From Schoenoplectus triqueter (taxonomy: Eukaryota > Streptophyta > Magnoliopsida > Poales > Cyperaceae), in NCBI GenBank assembly GCA_964058805.1, contig CAXKVV010000040.1:700237-764236 (forward strand): a stretch of DNA of 64,000 nt, read 5' to 3'. The notes below the pieces were generated by a model. It saw only the letters and a list, made by a program, of their open reading frames with translations, searched no databases and was not told where the DNA came from. Of this stretch, positions 1 to 12,488 are shown piece by piece (the first letter of the stretch is position 1; each line of letters begins with the position of its first letter). A program made the translations under genes and the position numbers.

Positions 1-383
1 GAAGTATCATATTTTATATAATTTAAGGAATGTAACTCTTTGAAGTTTAAGTAGTAGCATATGAGAATAATGCTCCTCGGAAGACGCATTTCATTAGAAA
101 ATAAACCTCAGAGTTTTGTCCCAGCTGCCAGAAACAAGGAGGTTCATCTGAGAGATCCAAGCAATCTCCTTGACCGGTGCATCATGCAAAGGATGGGGAT
201 CATGCAAACGATACGCTATGTTAATTCAGTGTTGTGTTCGGTTTCCATAAAACTTGAAGAATATTGAGCGTGGAAAGAATGCAAGCCCAATGTAGTGATA
301 TAGACATGTTTTGTTAAAATGCCTACGTGAGCCCAATGCACGCGCAAACTAATCTCTACCAATTTGATAAAGGATGGGGATCC

Positions 384-436
384 CATGACAATGAATTATT
401 TTAACACTCTTCATAATGAACTCTTAAATAAATAAA

Positions 437-482
<46 letters not shown>

Positions 483-560
483 GTTTACTTGTAGATTGAT
501 AGTATTTCAAATTTTATATAATTTAATTATGATTTGATAGTTTATCAAATGTAAATTCAT
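384..560. repeat. Half copy of a foldback MITE, with a (TA)n tract at 442-481
   Basis: The start (CATGACAATGAATTATTTTA) and the following CTCTTAAATAAATA match one arm of the complete foldback element at 36287-36636. The segment then runs into a TA dinucleotide tract and a stretch with GATTGATAGTATTTCAAATT that resembles the inner part of that element. Only one arm is present, so this is a decayed or truncated copy. The family assignment rests on visual comparison. Confidence 0.5.
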
Positions 561-599
561 TATGGTTTGTGATGTCATGCATTTATATATATTTTCAAG

Positions 600-1950
600 C
601 TAAAGAACTAAGGAATCATGTACCAAACTGAGCTTCAACGCCAATTGAATTATCTCGAGATCAATAAAAGTCATTTGCCATAGAAAAGAAGGGCGTACGA
701 CCCGTATGCACCTTCATATGGGTCGTATGGTCCTTTTCTGAAAAATAACGTAAAGAAAGCAACGACTTAATGACGTGATTCTCTTCCAATTTGGCCGACC
801 CCTCTCCTATATACTCGCCCCAGCAGCCTAAGGTTGAGAGTTTCTTCTTGGCCATCATTTTCATCAATCTTCCATCTTCTTTTACTCCATCTCCACAAAC
901 CCTAACTGCCGCCCACCATTGCCGAGGTGATTTGAGAGATCGAAGACCCAGGGCACTCGAGAGGAGACAGGGACCGAGCAAGAGACTGGCACAGGACAAC
1001 ATCCAAAGTTTGAACTATCTCTTTTGTTGTATCTCTGTTATTTTGATAACTTTTGTTAGGATGTCTTCTGTTCTTGGTTTCTGTATCTTTACTGCTTTTT
1101 TATATGCCGCAATGAGCGGCTAAGTACTTTAGTTCTTAGAGATTAGGTATATAAAACTCAGATTATGACTTTTAATTAAGAGATTTTCTATTCTATAGTT
1201 GTGATTGTTGTGCTGTGTACTATTTTTATGCTTGTTTGATTGCTAGGATAGGTCTCGAGTCGAGGCCAAGCTCCAGGTTTGACCATCTAAGATCCGGATA
1301 GTTTTTCAAGGATTTTTCTAAGTACAATAAGTAGATATGGGATCCAGGAGGGTAGATCGGGTTTTGTCCGAGAGATTGAACCCCGCTCAGATCGAGAGAT
1401 CGAGCATGCCTACAGGAAATCAATATTCAATCTAAGGGATCTAAATCAACATGTGAGAGTTGAGATTTAGGTGAATTTAGGAACCCTACCTGACCACCAA
1501 CTACACAAATAAACCAACATGTGCAAGTTGAGGTCTATTGTCTTTGTACTGATCAATTAAAATTTGCGCGATCAGTGAAGAAATCACCCCTTAAGAGCAG
1601 TCGTGACTTGTCTGAGTCCATACGAACCGTATGCAATAGCATACAGGTCGTATGGTCCAGTTCTGAGTGGATATTGACCTATACCCCTAAAAACTTTTAT
1701 TTTATCAACATAAAAAATCATAAAAATATTTACTGTTTTGCATTTTAATTTATAAAAGTACAAAACCAATCCTTTGAACAAACTCCCCCTTTTTATTTAT
1801 TTGCACATTTAGAGACCCGAGTAAGATAAGCCCGGTAATTATCTCTGTCCATGTGGTTCGACACCCTTGCTATATTGAATGTTGGCCGTACGCTTGCGGT
1901 CAAACTAAAGTGCTATTAAGGATTATAAATTTTAAAAGTAGTACAGCCCG
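600..1950. repeat. Degenerate LTR-retroelement-like sequence with two strong hairpins
   Basis: No host exon pattern is seen in this stretch. It has the texture of an old retroelement leader: short broken frames, a TATGCCGCAATGAGCGGCT segment, and near 1845-1875 a GTCCATGTGGTTCGACACCC stretch resembling a motif seen in plant Ty3-type repeats. Two related hairpins lie at 696-727 (arms TACGACCC/GGGTCGTA, extended by GTATG/CATAT) and 1619-1654 (CATACGA/TCGTATG with inner GTATGC/GCATAC). Both are followed by GTCC. No LTR pair or target duplication was found, so the assignment is tentative. Confidence 0.35.
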
Positions 1951-1959
1951 TGTTGTTAG

Positions 1960-2157
1960 TTTGACAGTCCATCAAGACTATTGAATTGAAATCGTTATAA
2001 ATTATATAAATTAATGATTGTTGATGGACTATCAAATAATAATAAAATTACATGTAATTTAAAATACTATCAAAATATACTAATATTTTTTTATTTTAAA
2101 TTTTTTTTATATTTATTTAAAAAATTATTATCAAATTGACAAAATAATTTATTGTCA
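1960..2157. repeat. Half copy of the same foldback MITE family
   Basis: It contains GATGGACTATCAAATAATAA, the poly-T/ATATTTATTT tract, and the terminal ATTGACAAAATAATTTATTG in the same order as the right half of the complete element at 36287-36636. The left arm is degraded. The copy ends about 380 bp upstream of the LST8 start codon. Confidence 0.5.
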
Positions 2158-2169
2158 AGTGATAAAGTA

Positions 2170-2534
2170 GCTATGCAATCACTAAATTGAAAAGAACCGT
2201 TGAATCCGAAGAGCAAGGTCATGCCCGAACAGCAGCAGCAGTTTTCATCGCATAGCAACCAAACCCAGCCCACATAAGGCCCCATGGCCCCCGTCGGCCG
2301 TCGCAATCTCTCATTTTTTTCCTCCCGAATCCACACTGGCACGCAGCCAGCCTAAGGCCTGAGGCCTCAGCGAAAGCGAAGAAACCCCGCTGATCGCCGT
2401 CGAGATTCGAGCATCGACCTTGAAGCTTGAAGCTTCGAGTGCTCGCTCGAACAATTGCGGTCGATCAGTATCACTCGTCAAATCCTCAGTCTCAATCCTA
2501 GATTAGAGCCAAAAAAGGGAATAAAGGAAAGGAA
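2170..2534 (+). promoter_or_regulatory. Upstream region and probable 5' UTR of LST8
   Basis: This is the interval between the MITE remnant and the LST8 start codon. It is more GC-rich than the sequence further upstream and contains a TTGAAGCTTGAAGCTTCGAG repeat/palindrome near 2421. No confident TATA box was found, and the transcription start cannot be set from sequence alone. Confidence 0.35.
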
Positions 2535-5500
2535 ATGACCCAACCTAGCCCTAGTGTGATCCTCGCCACAGCCAGTTACGATCACACCATCAGATTTTGG
2601 GATGCCAAAAGCGGTCGCTGTTACCGTACCATCCAGTACCCCGACTCTGTAACTCAACTCTAGATTCTTCTCCTTTCAAATTTATAATTCTCTAATGGTC
2701 ATTCATTCCCTTAATCAGTATTTCCTTTCTTCTTTGACAGCAAGTAAATCGGCTCGAGATAACCCCTGACAAGCAGTTTTTAGCAGCGGCTGGGAATCCC
2801 CACATTCGCCTTTTCGATGTCAACTCCAATAGCCCCCAGCCCGTATGGTCATTCATTTCTCTTTCATTTTATCAGCCATTTTCCCTTCTCCAGTCTTTCT
2901 TTATTATCATTTTAACTTAATTCTATGACATAATCAAATCAAATTAAGCATTGATATTATTGATATTGGCAGGTCGTAAGTTATGAGTCTCACACAAGTA
3001 ATGTTATGGCTGTTGGATTTCAATGTGACGGTAATTGGATGTATTCTGGCTCTGAAGACGGTACCGTCAGAATCTGGGATTTAAGGTCCAACGTGTTGTA
3101 TCTTCAAATATATATCATTTCCAGCTGCATCTTTTTCAGGACTAAGGAAATTTGATACATTTTTTCTGATGACATTTTATTAGGACTGGAACATGTCAGC
3201 GCGAATATGAAAGTCGAGCAGCTGTTAATACTGTGGTTCTCCATCCCAATCAGGTTGACATTTAGAATATAGTTTTTCTTTGTAGATATTCTATCGTTTC
3301 ATTTTTTAGACTAAAAGTTACTCTACAAACAAGGAGTATTGTTTTCCTCTGTCATTGCTTCATTCACCACGTATCTCACATTGTTGCCTCTCTTGTATTG
3401 TAATAATGTACGGCAAATGTAGGACTTATTTCATTGTGCTTATTTGTTTATGTGAATATATATTAATTTTGCAGAAGGAATTGATATCGGGTGATCAAAA
3501 TGGAAATATACGGGTCTGGGACTTAGCTGCAAACTCCTGTAGCTGTGAGCTGGTGAGTACATGTATGTCTATAATATTCTATTCTTATTTCCATAAAAGG
3601 AAAGCATGATAGTTGTTTGTGGTATTCACAATCTCTTCTGGAGTGCAGGTCCCAGAGGTTGACACAGCTGTCAGATCTCTGACGGTTATGTGGGATGGAA
3701 GCATGGTCGTGGCTGCTAACAACCGTGGGACCTGTTATGTGTGGCGCTTGAAGAAAGGCACACAGGTAAGTTTTATTTATTTATTCATTTGGGAGATCGA
3801 TTGAGATTAATAACATTTCCTTCTTAATTTTGCTAGACAATGACCTACTTCGAGCCATTGCACAAGTTGCAAGCACATGATACATATATCTTGAAGTGCC
3901 TTCTTTCTCCCGAATATTGTGATCCACAAAGGTGCATGATTTATATTATGCACTGTTATGTTTTGTCCTGTTAAACAGGTCTTTCAGGTCAGGTCAAATC
4001 AGATTCATGCTGCTTCATGTTTGAATTGATAGCACTATGGGTTGTTTGAATTCTTTCAAATGTCACAACCCTTGCAACCCTTTGGTCAGGTTTGGATTAA
4101 AGTGGGCTTCACAGTGCAGGCTATTTATCATATTGGGTACAGATCATTTCTCAAGCCCTAGGTCAATCTTTGTTGATTTTGTTTGATTTTCAAGTTTATA
4201 GGTTTCCAGGGTTGAAACTCAGGTTGAGTGCATTCTTATAAGGTTATTTAGTTTCAATTGTTCAGTATTTGTCATTTTAGTTTGGGTTCTGGTTCATGCT
4301 GTCTTTGGTATGTGCAATAACTGTTCCCTACTCTAGTGATCATGGTTATTATTTTAGTTAATCTTGCTGTGCCTATGGCCTTACTATGTATTTTTATCTT
4401 TTGTTGTTGTTCTGGAACTATTTGTAGGTACCTTGCAACTGCCTCAGCTGATCATACTGTGAAAATATGGAATGTTGATGGCTTTAAGTTGGAACGAACT
4501 TTGATTGGTACTGTACTCTATTTTGAAAATTTTGAATTCAAGATCATTACTTTTCTCTTCTTCTTTTTTCTGAAGCTCATAACACTATAGTGAAAAAAAT
4601 TGAGAAGGGTAATTTTGGAAAATGAACCTGAAATAATTTAAGCCATTTTGTTCCCCGGGCTCAAACAAACACGTGAGAATTTGAACTTGTATCCAGTTAG
4701 CTAGATCAACCCATTTTGTTCCCTGGGCTCAGACAAACACTTGAGAATTCTTCAGCATAGGTTTTGCCTCCATATTTCCTTGTGGGCCCTCCACCACCAG
4801 TCAATCTCAGTTGAGGAATCAAGAATATAAAACTTGCAAATTTGTTCTCTTATTGCAAGGTCATATTTTCTATTATTATACAGGACATCAGCGCTGGGTC
4901 TGGGATTGTGTTTTCTCAGTTGATGGTGCTTATTTGATCACAGGTACCCCCCCCCACCACCCCACCCAAACCAAAAATTACAGGCAATGATTAATTAAAC
5001 TATTAGAGAACTCAGTGGTTTGTTTTTATCTCCTAAATTGCACTTAGCGGTACCAGATGTTTCATTAATTTAAACACCCAAATGTTTACAATCAGACTTA
5101 TCTTATGCTCTATTTCTACACACTCTCCCTCTCCTTCCCAAAAGAAACAGCCCGGAATGATCTGTGCTCGTCTCAGTCACATAAAAGCAACCATGTTGAT
5201 GTTATCAAACTCTCTGAAATATACTGCCTACGAGGCACAGAATATGAAGTAATATCCGCTTCTCAACCTCTAACTAGCACAAAGACATAACAGAATCAGG
5301 CGTGTAAATATTTTTGCTAGGTAGTCCTAACCCAGCTTGTTATAGAACCATGTCACCAACAATAATTTTTTTAGTTTTTGCATATATGCATCTGGAGATG
5401 AGCTCAGTCCAGCTTGCGCTGCGATAATCCTTCTTTTGACTCTGAGCCAATTTGTATGGTATCTCTTTGCTAATTTCCTCTCTGACAATTTTAAATATTT

Positions 5501-5630
5501 AGCTTCCTCTGATACAACGGCAAGACTATGGACCATGAGCACAGGGGAGGCCATCAGAGTGTACCAGGGGCATCATAAAGCAACCGTATGTTGTGCCTTG
5601 CATGATGGTACTGACAATGCCACTTCATGA
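2535..5630 (+). CDS. LST8: LST8, WD40-repeat subunit of the TOR kinase complex
   Basis: Ten exons join in phase into a 318-residue protein: 2535-2648, 2741-2842, 2973-3085, 3184-3253, 3475-3552, 3649-3765, 3837-3931, 4428-4507, 4884-4943 and 5503-5630, all with GT-AG borders. The product is a seven-bladed WD40 protein. Repeats end in typical dipeptides, for example TIRFWD, TVRIWD, NIRVWD, TVKIWN and TARLW. In eukaryotes LST8 binds and stabilises the TOR kinase domain in the cytoplasm and at endomembranes, promoting growth signalling. The start [20 protein letters not shown] and the end [13 protein letters not shown] are characteristic of plant LST8. Length is close to the roughly 305 residues usual in the family. 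The largest intron, between exons 9 and 10, is about 560 bp. Another WD40 identity is unlikely given the match over the whole length. Confidence 0.93.
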
Positions 5631-7491
5631 GTTAAGCATACGCTATATGATTGTGTCTCATTTTGTGAAATAAACCTGTTTGCTTAGGTAGGTAGCAATT
5701 TGTTTTCTTCATGAGTCTCTTATCTGTAGTAATTTGTTTTCTTTCCTGTAAAGAGTTCTCTCGTCTGTTTATTCTTGAAATTGATGGGTATTGTTATAGT
5801 ATTGATCATGAATGTAGTTTTTCAAATTTTTTTTCTTTTCCTGAGAATCCAAATAATTGCACACTGCAGTACTATTGTTAGGGTCAATCAACACCTAGGA
5901 ACCAGCCATTGGTGCAATTCAAAGTGTGAATTACCCATTTGTGGAACAACAAATTCAATAGTTTTTTTTTGAGAAAGTTTGCTGAGAGAAAGCTGCGGCC
6001 TACTTTATCCAGCATGCAAACTCTATAACTGTACTGTGATTAATAACGATACTTTTGCAACAATGAAGCATTGCATGGATATTTGCAAGAAATTTTTGAG
6101 ATGCGTTGTCAAATTGTGTATATAAACTTGAAACATTTAGTTCAATCCATAAGGCTCATTACTGTATCTGTACCGACGAGAAAAGGATCACTTTTACCTT
6201 TGACCTAACAAACCTTCTTAGCTCTTCTGATTTCCAGAATAGTCGGGGCTGGCCAGAAAGGGGCAGCTCTTCTGTCCTTTCTTCCAACCAGTAATTGCTT
6301 TTTAAAATTGGATGGATTTGCCATTCTTAGCTGACGCTGATAAGAGCATTCGACCTGGCAAAAGAAAGAAGCTATCCCTGGTCCAAACAGCTCAAGGAGA
6401 ACAACTCAACACCTATTTAGTATCAACCTATCACCATTAGATTGAAAATCAGCTCAAGGTGTTCTCATTGCTGGGAACCGATTGTGGTTCCCACGGCCAG
6501 GTCAGGAATGGTGGAGCCCGGCTTCACCCATGCAAATAGTGGAGCCGCTTCCCATCATCAGCCTTGCACAGGATTTGCAATAGCTGCCGTAGTGTCTCGG
6601 TATGGATTGTACATTGATTGGTGATGATGGCTTAAGCTTTCACCAAGGAATTTTCACACGTCCGCAGTTATTTCCATGGGATTTACTTCTTTAGCTATGC
6701 AATTAGAGAGAGGAAGCTCTAGATTTGTTGCTGCCCTTTCATGTTATCGCTCTTCATTCAATTTATGTACATATATACATCTATACTGCAACGCAATGAA
6801 GTAAGTGTGGCCTTTGGTCTCTGGATATCTGAAGAGCCAGACAAGCCAGCTGTATTTTATTCTCAGTTCCAATATCACCATTTGAGTTTTCCAATTTGTT
6901 GTTTTGTTTTTGTTTTGAATTGAATAGGTTCCAATGTGCATTTACTGTTTTCTTTTCCTCCAAAGTGCTTTTCTTTTCCGAAAACAAAGCAGGCCAAGGC
7001 CATGTCTAAAATTGATCCGCACTCGTTGCCAAGAACAATCAACGCCAATAACATTTTGTGGTTCAAAAAAGTAAGGCCATTAGATCTCTTCTAGTCAACA
7101 TTATATTTGCCCAATAACTTAAAATTATACGGTCCCAGAAAACTGGATGGAAAGCCAAACTAACAGCTTTTCCTAGTCTTACAATATTCCGATCAGAACT
7201 AATCAAAGAAAAAGGAGAATACTTTAAGTGCAAGGTGGCACATATAGTTCTCGCATCAAATCTCTCAGTTTGAAGAAACGAAAAACAGATGTACAGTGCC
7301 AACAACTACCATCTTTTTTTTTTTCTTTTTTACAGCGAAATGAAAAATGCCGTCCATCATATATTGAAATGTCTAAAAGACTTCATCTGAGTTGAGAAAG
7401 CCCACTGCTACTATAAACTGACATCTTATTTTGATATGGCAATCTTGAATTGAGCTCTCACAAATCAAATGGTAGGCCACCTACCACAGAA
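5631..7491. other. Intergenic region between the convergent LST8 and TFIIA-L genes
   Basis: Both neighbours end here, so the interval should hold two 3' UTRs. Only short broken frames are present, and no exon series, transposon ends or RNA gene were recognised. Around 6300-6600 the composition is less AT-rich, but no conserved protein could be read from it. Confidence 0.5.
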
Positions 7492-10400
7492 TTAGAAGTC
7501 AAACTCTCCCATGGCCTGTGAGGTAAACAAATGAAAAATGAGAAGAGAATCACGCGGTACAGAAAAAGAGAACAAATATAACTGCAGAAAACAAAATTAA
7601 CAAAGAAGTGAAGCAAAGAGATCGCACCTTGTTAAAAAGGATATCCCTGTTGTTGAGATGCATGATTCCATCCTTCAGGGTGCACTTCCACCTGTTTTTT
7701 GTGCGAGTCACCTGTTCCCAATTGTCAAGAGCATCAGCATCACATTACCATTATGACATTAGAACAACAACTTAAAATAAAACTTGCAGCACAGACTGAC
7801 ATGTGGAAAGACAAGGAGTCACAAAATAGAACTTGCCTTGTCAAATTGGGCAAGCACGAGATGTTGTGTGGTGGGCTCCTCCTCACCCTGGTCCAGGTCA
7901 TCCAGGTCATCATCATCATCATCATCCTCATTCAATGGTGGTTCCTCATCATCAACATTATTTGTTGGTTTTGGTGTTCCCACTGCTGCCGGAGTTGGCG
8001 CTCTCAGCTCTACTCCAACAACAGCCATCACATCACAAAAGCACAGATTAGTCATATATCTTATCTCAACAGAGGTTAAGTACATCACTATTTTTATCTT
8101 GCATTTTGGCTCGGATATGCGTAAATCTTGTTCTATATCTTCAATTCCACTTTTTCATACCAACTAAAATGAATGAAAAGAAAAAGAACTCAAAACAGCC
8201 ACAAAAAACCAGTCCTGTGGTTTGTGCCAGAGAAGTAATGTAACATACCATGTTCAGCAGGCGTCTGGACAACATTGTTGTAGTCCTCTGTGGGAACGCT
8301 TGGATAATGAAACAACTGCCGAAGATGAGAAAAAACAAATTATAACAAGACAATTAAGAAGTTGAGAAAAAAAGAACAAATGGTGCAAATATGAAATTTA
8401 ACATTATTAAGGTATTTGTTCATTACATTGTCATAGTCGTCATCGATACCGTCACGCTGTGGAATCGATGAAAATTCTTTGGCTCCTTTATCGGTTGCTT
8501 TCCAATTCTGGTGTACTTGTGAACTCGAATTGCTTACCTAGTGTATTACGCAAAATAGTAACATCGACATATTAACATATATTGAGGTGGGCAATTAACA
8601 TACATTGAGGTGGGGCAAGTACAAACAATAACATAATTATGTTTGTATAGCTGTTACATCAGCAATTTAATTTGCAAGTGTTGCTGCAAAACTGAATCTA
8701 CAAAAATAGCAAACTGAAGTTTAAAAACTGAGGAAACCAAAAATAAACAATAGTGGCATACTTATTTCGAACTAGAAAGTGTAAATGCTAATTGATCAAC
8801 ACCGCCCACTTATCATGCACACAAAAAGATAACTGATAGAACAGTAGATGTGATTCCAGAATTAGGTAGGACAAAATTAATGCAAATGAGGATGGATAAT
8901 GATTGTTCAAAGCTGTAAAATTCCAATTGTATAAATTTGAACACCAAAATTGTATTTGCTAAGTTAAATAGATTTATTATTGACATAAATTAGTCCTTAA
9001 TTATAATCCATTTAGGCAATCAAAGGGCGAGCACAAAAAAAATGAATAAAAAAGATCGCAGAATGGTACCTCAAACTCAACAATGACATCCGAACTCCCA
9101 TCCTGCTGGGGCATATAACTTCCAGGAGGTAAGTGAGAAGGATATTCATCTCTTTTACGCTTCCCAGTTGTCGCTGTGAAGAAATCCTGCATATGTACCA
9201 TGTACGCATCTTGGTAAACAAGACATAAACTCCTTATGACAAACAATGACCAATCAAACTACAAAGAAACAAACTGGCTCTTTGTGATTACTCTTGGAAG
9301 CTAATTTTTCTTCCAAATGTTTTATGATCACTCCTAAGAGTTACCTTTTTCTCCCAAATGTTCCAGAAAGCTAAAAAATTCCAAAAAGCCACTTCATACC
9401 AAACAGATCTTTCAAAACCATCCTATAATATTATTCTCACACGTGCAAAAAAAAAATACTCAAAAGTACCCACAAAAGTGGATAAACATTTGAAATATGT
9501 AAGTCAACAAAAGCATTTGGGAGATTTGTTGTGCATCTGAGCCAGCATTTTGGATAAATTTTCTTGTAAGAAGGTCCTAAAAGTTACTTCAAGACCAATG
9601 GAGCAAAACAAGGTACTTCTATCTCAACATTAGTTTTACAGGAAGCACGAAACTGAAAATAGACAAAGCACCTGAATTGCAGGCTGATGAGGAGCTTCTC
9701 TGTTTGCATCCTCACGACCTTCGACATAGGCTGTGAAAAGACATTCATTGCCCATTATTTGTATATTTAAGGTCAAATATCACACCCAAATGGTCACAAG
9801 TAGAATTCATGCAGCTTGTAAAGTTTTTGCACAACTCACCAACATTAACGTCAACACCTAATGGCCTTGCACTCATCCAGGGTGAAGGCGGTTGCTTCAA
9901 AAGAGGGAAAAAAGTAGAAAAAAGTTTAGTAAGTAAACTGCAGCAGGTTAAGAATAAAGAAAGGAAATAGAGTATTCAACGAATCATAACTCATATTCTA
10001 GTTAGTGAGAAGATTATTACCATATGCCCCTTTTCCAGATTTTTTTCTCCCAAGTGACTGATATTTTATGTATATTTGGCATGTTTCAAATACACACACC
10101 AGCACACCAGTGTAAAAATTGCAAATAAAAGACAAGAGGAACACGATTCACATTTTTCAAACTTCTCGCCGGATATAAGGACATTTAAACCTTGTCTGTA
10201 AATGAATCCTGCTACCTCTACAATTTATTCTGTGTAGCCATTACAAGCATAAATACAAGCTGCTAACTAACCAACTAATAAATGTGTCCCATATACTGTC
10301 AGGTAATTGAAAGTGCAAAGGGACTAAATGTCTTGTTGATACTTGTGGAGGGCAGAACTATCTAAAAAATCTGTATTATAAATTCTTAGCAGGAGCATAC

Positions 10401-11099
10401 CCAAAATCAGGGAAATGGAAAAAAAGAAGGATATTGAATAGTACCATATAGGGGTTATTCCTTGGAGCTTTGATATCGGCCCCATTTCTCATGTCGCTGA
10501 GAGGCGAAGGTGCATAATCGGATGGACCCGTGGGGATGTTGTACATTCCCGACTCCACACCAGGCAATGGAGTCTGAATTGGGGTTTGCAATGGTGTCTA
10601 GGCACATTGACGGAGACAACAAAATAATGTAAGACTAATCTTAGCCATAATTTGAGAGATCACCGGTATAAAAAAAAATAGAGAAGTGGGAAAGAAAGAA
10701 GAGAGGAGTGACGATTACAGGAGGGAAGAGCATCTCAGCAGTGGGGGTCTCGTACTCCTCAGTGGGCCCCTCGTAAGGAACGTTTAGGTCGTGAACAGGG
10801 TTGACCTGGCTGGGTTGGCGAGAGGCGGAGGGCCTCTCTATGTTGCCGCTGATGGCCCCAACCTGCACCATCTTCATCTCCCACAGCTGCAAATGAAAAA
10901 GAAAAAAAAATCAATTACGTTGTCTACTTGTCTTGAGAAGAAAGGGATTTGATGAGATGAGATTTGATTTGACAAAAATTACGGATTGGAGTTCGCTGAG
11001 CACAGCGTCTCCGGCGCCGTAGTTGATGAACTCGTCGCGGACCTTCCCGATGACGTCATCGATGACCTCGATGTAGACCCTGGAGACGTTGCTCGCCAT
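7492..11099 (-). CDS. TFIIA-L: Transcription initiation factor IIA large subunit (alpha/beta precursor)
   Basis: Eleven exons on the minus strand give a 375-residue protein: 10983-11099, 10719-10886, 10445-10597, 9840-9894, 9672-9730, 9070-9186, 8427-8537, 8249-8315, 7837-8009 (or 8012), 7628-7711 and 7492-7515. TFIIA binds TBP on the TATA box and stabilises the preinitiation complex in the nucleus. The N-terminal helical domain starts MASNVSRVYIEVIDDVIGKV (residues 1 to about 55). A Pro/Gln-rich spacer follows. An acidic tract with seven consecutive Asp lies near residues 310-320, and the C-terminal beta-barrel segment (QFDK, then RWKCTLKDGIMHLNNRDILF) ends in GEFDF. The length equals that of typical plant orthologs. 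Exon 9 ends CAAG followed by GCAAGT, a GC-type donor. Its acceptor is ambiguous by three bases (GAG or TAG). Confidence 0.93.
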
Positions 11100-11268
11100 T
11101 GGAGAAGGCAGTAGCAGCGACGGCGGCAGCAGATCAGTCTGATTTCTGATTTCCGACTTGGAATGGAGGCGGAGATCAGAGAGATGATGTTCGGAGAAGG
11201 CGAGAAGAGAGAGGAGAGAGGGGGGAGGAAGTTCGGTGGCGGACGGGAGAGCAGAATTAAGAGAAGAA

Positions 11269-11276
11269 TATAAATA
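11269..11276 (-). promoter_or_regulatory. Possible TATA box of the TFIIA-L gene
   Basis: Read on the minus strand this is TATTTATA, about 170 bp upstream of the TFIIA-L start codon and followed by a pyrimidine-rich leader. On the plus strand it reads TATAAATA. The position is plausible for a plant core promoter, but no transcript evidence is available. Confidence 0.35.
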
Positions 11277-11382
11277 GGTTTGGGTCCGGAGAGCAAAGAC
11301 CGATGCCACGTGCCCGAATGCGAACGCGACGAGAAGGACTGGAGAGAGAGAGAATCAAATACTGGAGACGAGGGGAGAACAG

Positions 11383-12488
11383 GGGAGTGTTTGGCAAACG
11401 AATTTTAGATACGAAATAGTGCTAATCCGGTATATTAATTTATAGGTGAAATATCGAATTAGCTCTCGTCGGAACAGCGATTATTATTTGATTATATTAT
11501 ATTATTATGATTATGATTAAGATTTAATATTATTATATTATTATATTATATTTATGATTATAATTTATTATTATATTAATATTAATAATATTATTTATTA
11601 TTATTATTATATTAATATTAATAATATTATTTATTATTATTATTATCATTATATTATTATTATTATTAAATTATTATTATCATTATTGTTATTATATTAT
11701 CATTACCATTAGTATTATTATATTATTTATTATTATTATAAATATAATTTTAATATTATATTATTATATTATGAATATAAATATAATTATTTTATTATTA
11801 TATTATTTTGATCCACATTATTTATTATTATATTATGATGATTATGATTATGATTATTATTTATTATTATTATTTTATTATGTTGTATTATATTATTATA
11901 TGTTGATTATAGTGATGATTAATTTATTATTATATTATTATAATTATAATTATTTATAATTATTTTTATGATTATGATTATATTTTTATTATTATATTAT
12001 TATGATTATGATTATGGTTATATTATTATGATTATGACTATAATTATTATTATCATGATTATGATTATGATTATTATATTATGATTATATTATTAAAATT
12101 ATGATTACTTATTATTATTATATTATTATAATTATGATTGTAATTATAATTTTTTATTATTATATTACTATATTACTATATTATGATTATGTTTATATTT
12201 TTATTATATTACTATTATAATATAATTATTTATTATGATTATTTTTTATTACTTTATTATTATTATTATCTTACTATTATGATTATTATTTTACTATTAT
12301 TATTATTATCATCATCATTATAAGTATCATAATTATTCATATTTTAACTATTTTGAGTAACAACTGCCAAATGATATTTTCGCTCTTCCGAATAGTCAAG
12401 AATACCACTCTTCCAAAAAAAATACTATTTTATCACTCTTCCAAAATTACCACTCTTCCAAAGCTATTCTCTGTTTGCCAAACGACCC
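11383..12488. mobile_element. TTA/ATT-rich non-autonomous TIR element, copy 1
   Basis: The left end reads GGGAGTGTTTGGCAAACGAA. The right end, reverse-complemented, reads GGGTCGTTTGGCAAACAGAG, giving a short imperfect terminal inverted repeat. Inside the left end are CTAATCCGG and CTCTCGTCGGAACAGCGATT blocks shared with the copy at 56477-58087, and inside the right end is a CGCTCTTCCGAATAGTCAA block. The roughly 850-bp core is almost pure TTA, ATT and GAT trinucleotide repeats. There is no coding capacity. No clear target duplication is seen because the right end abuts a gag fragment. It lies about 285 bp upstream of the TFIIA-L start codon. Confidence 0.7.

Noticed and set aside
7784..8167. 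Plus-strand frames of 126 and 127 codons rich in Ser, Ile and His
   Set aside because: Antisense shadows of the acidic (poly-Asp) exon of TFIIA-L.
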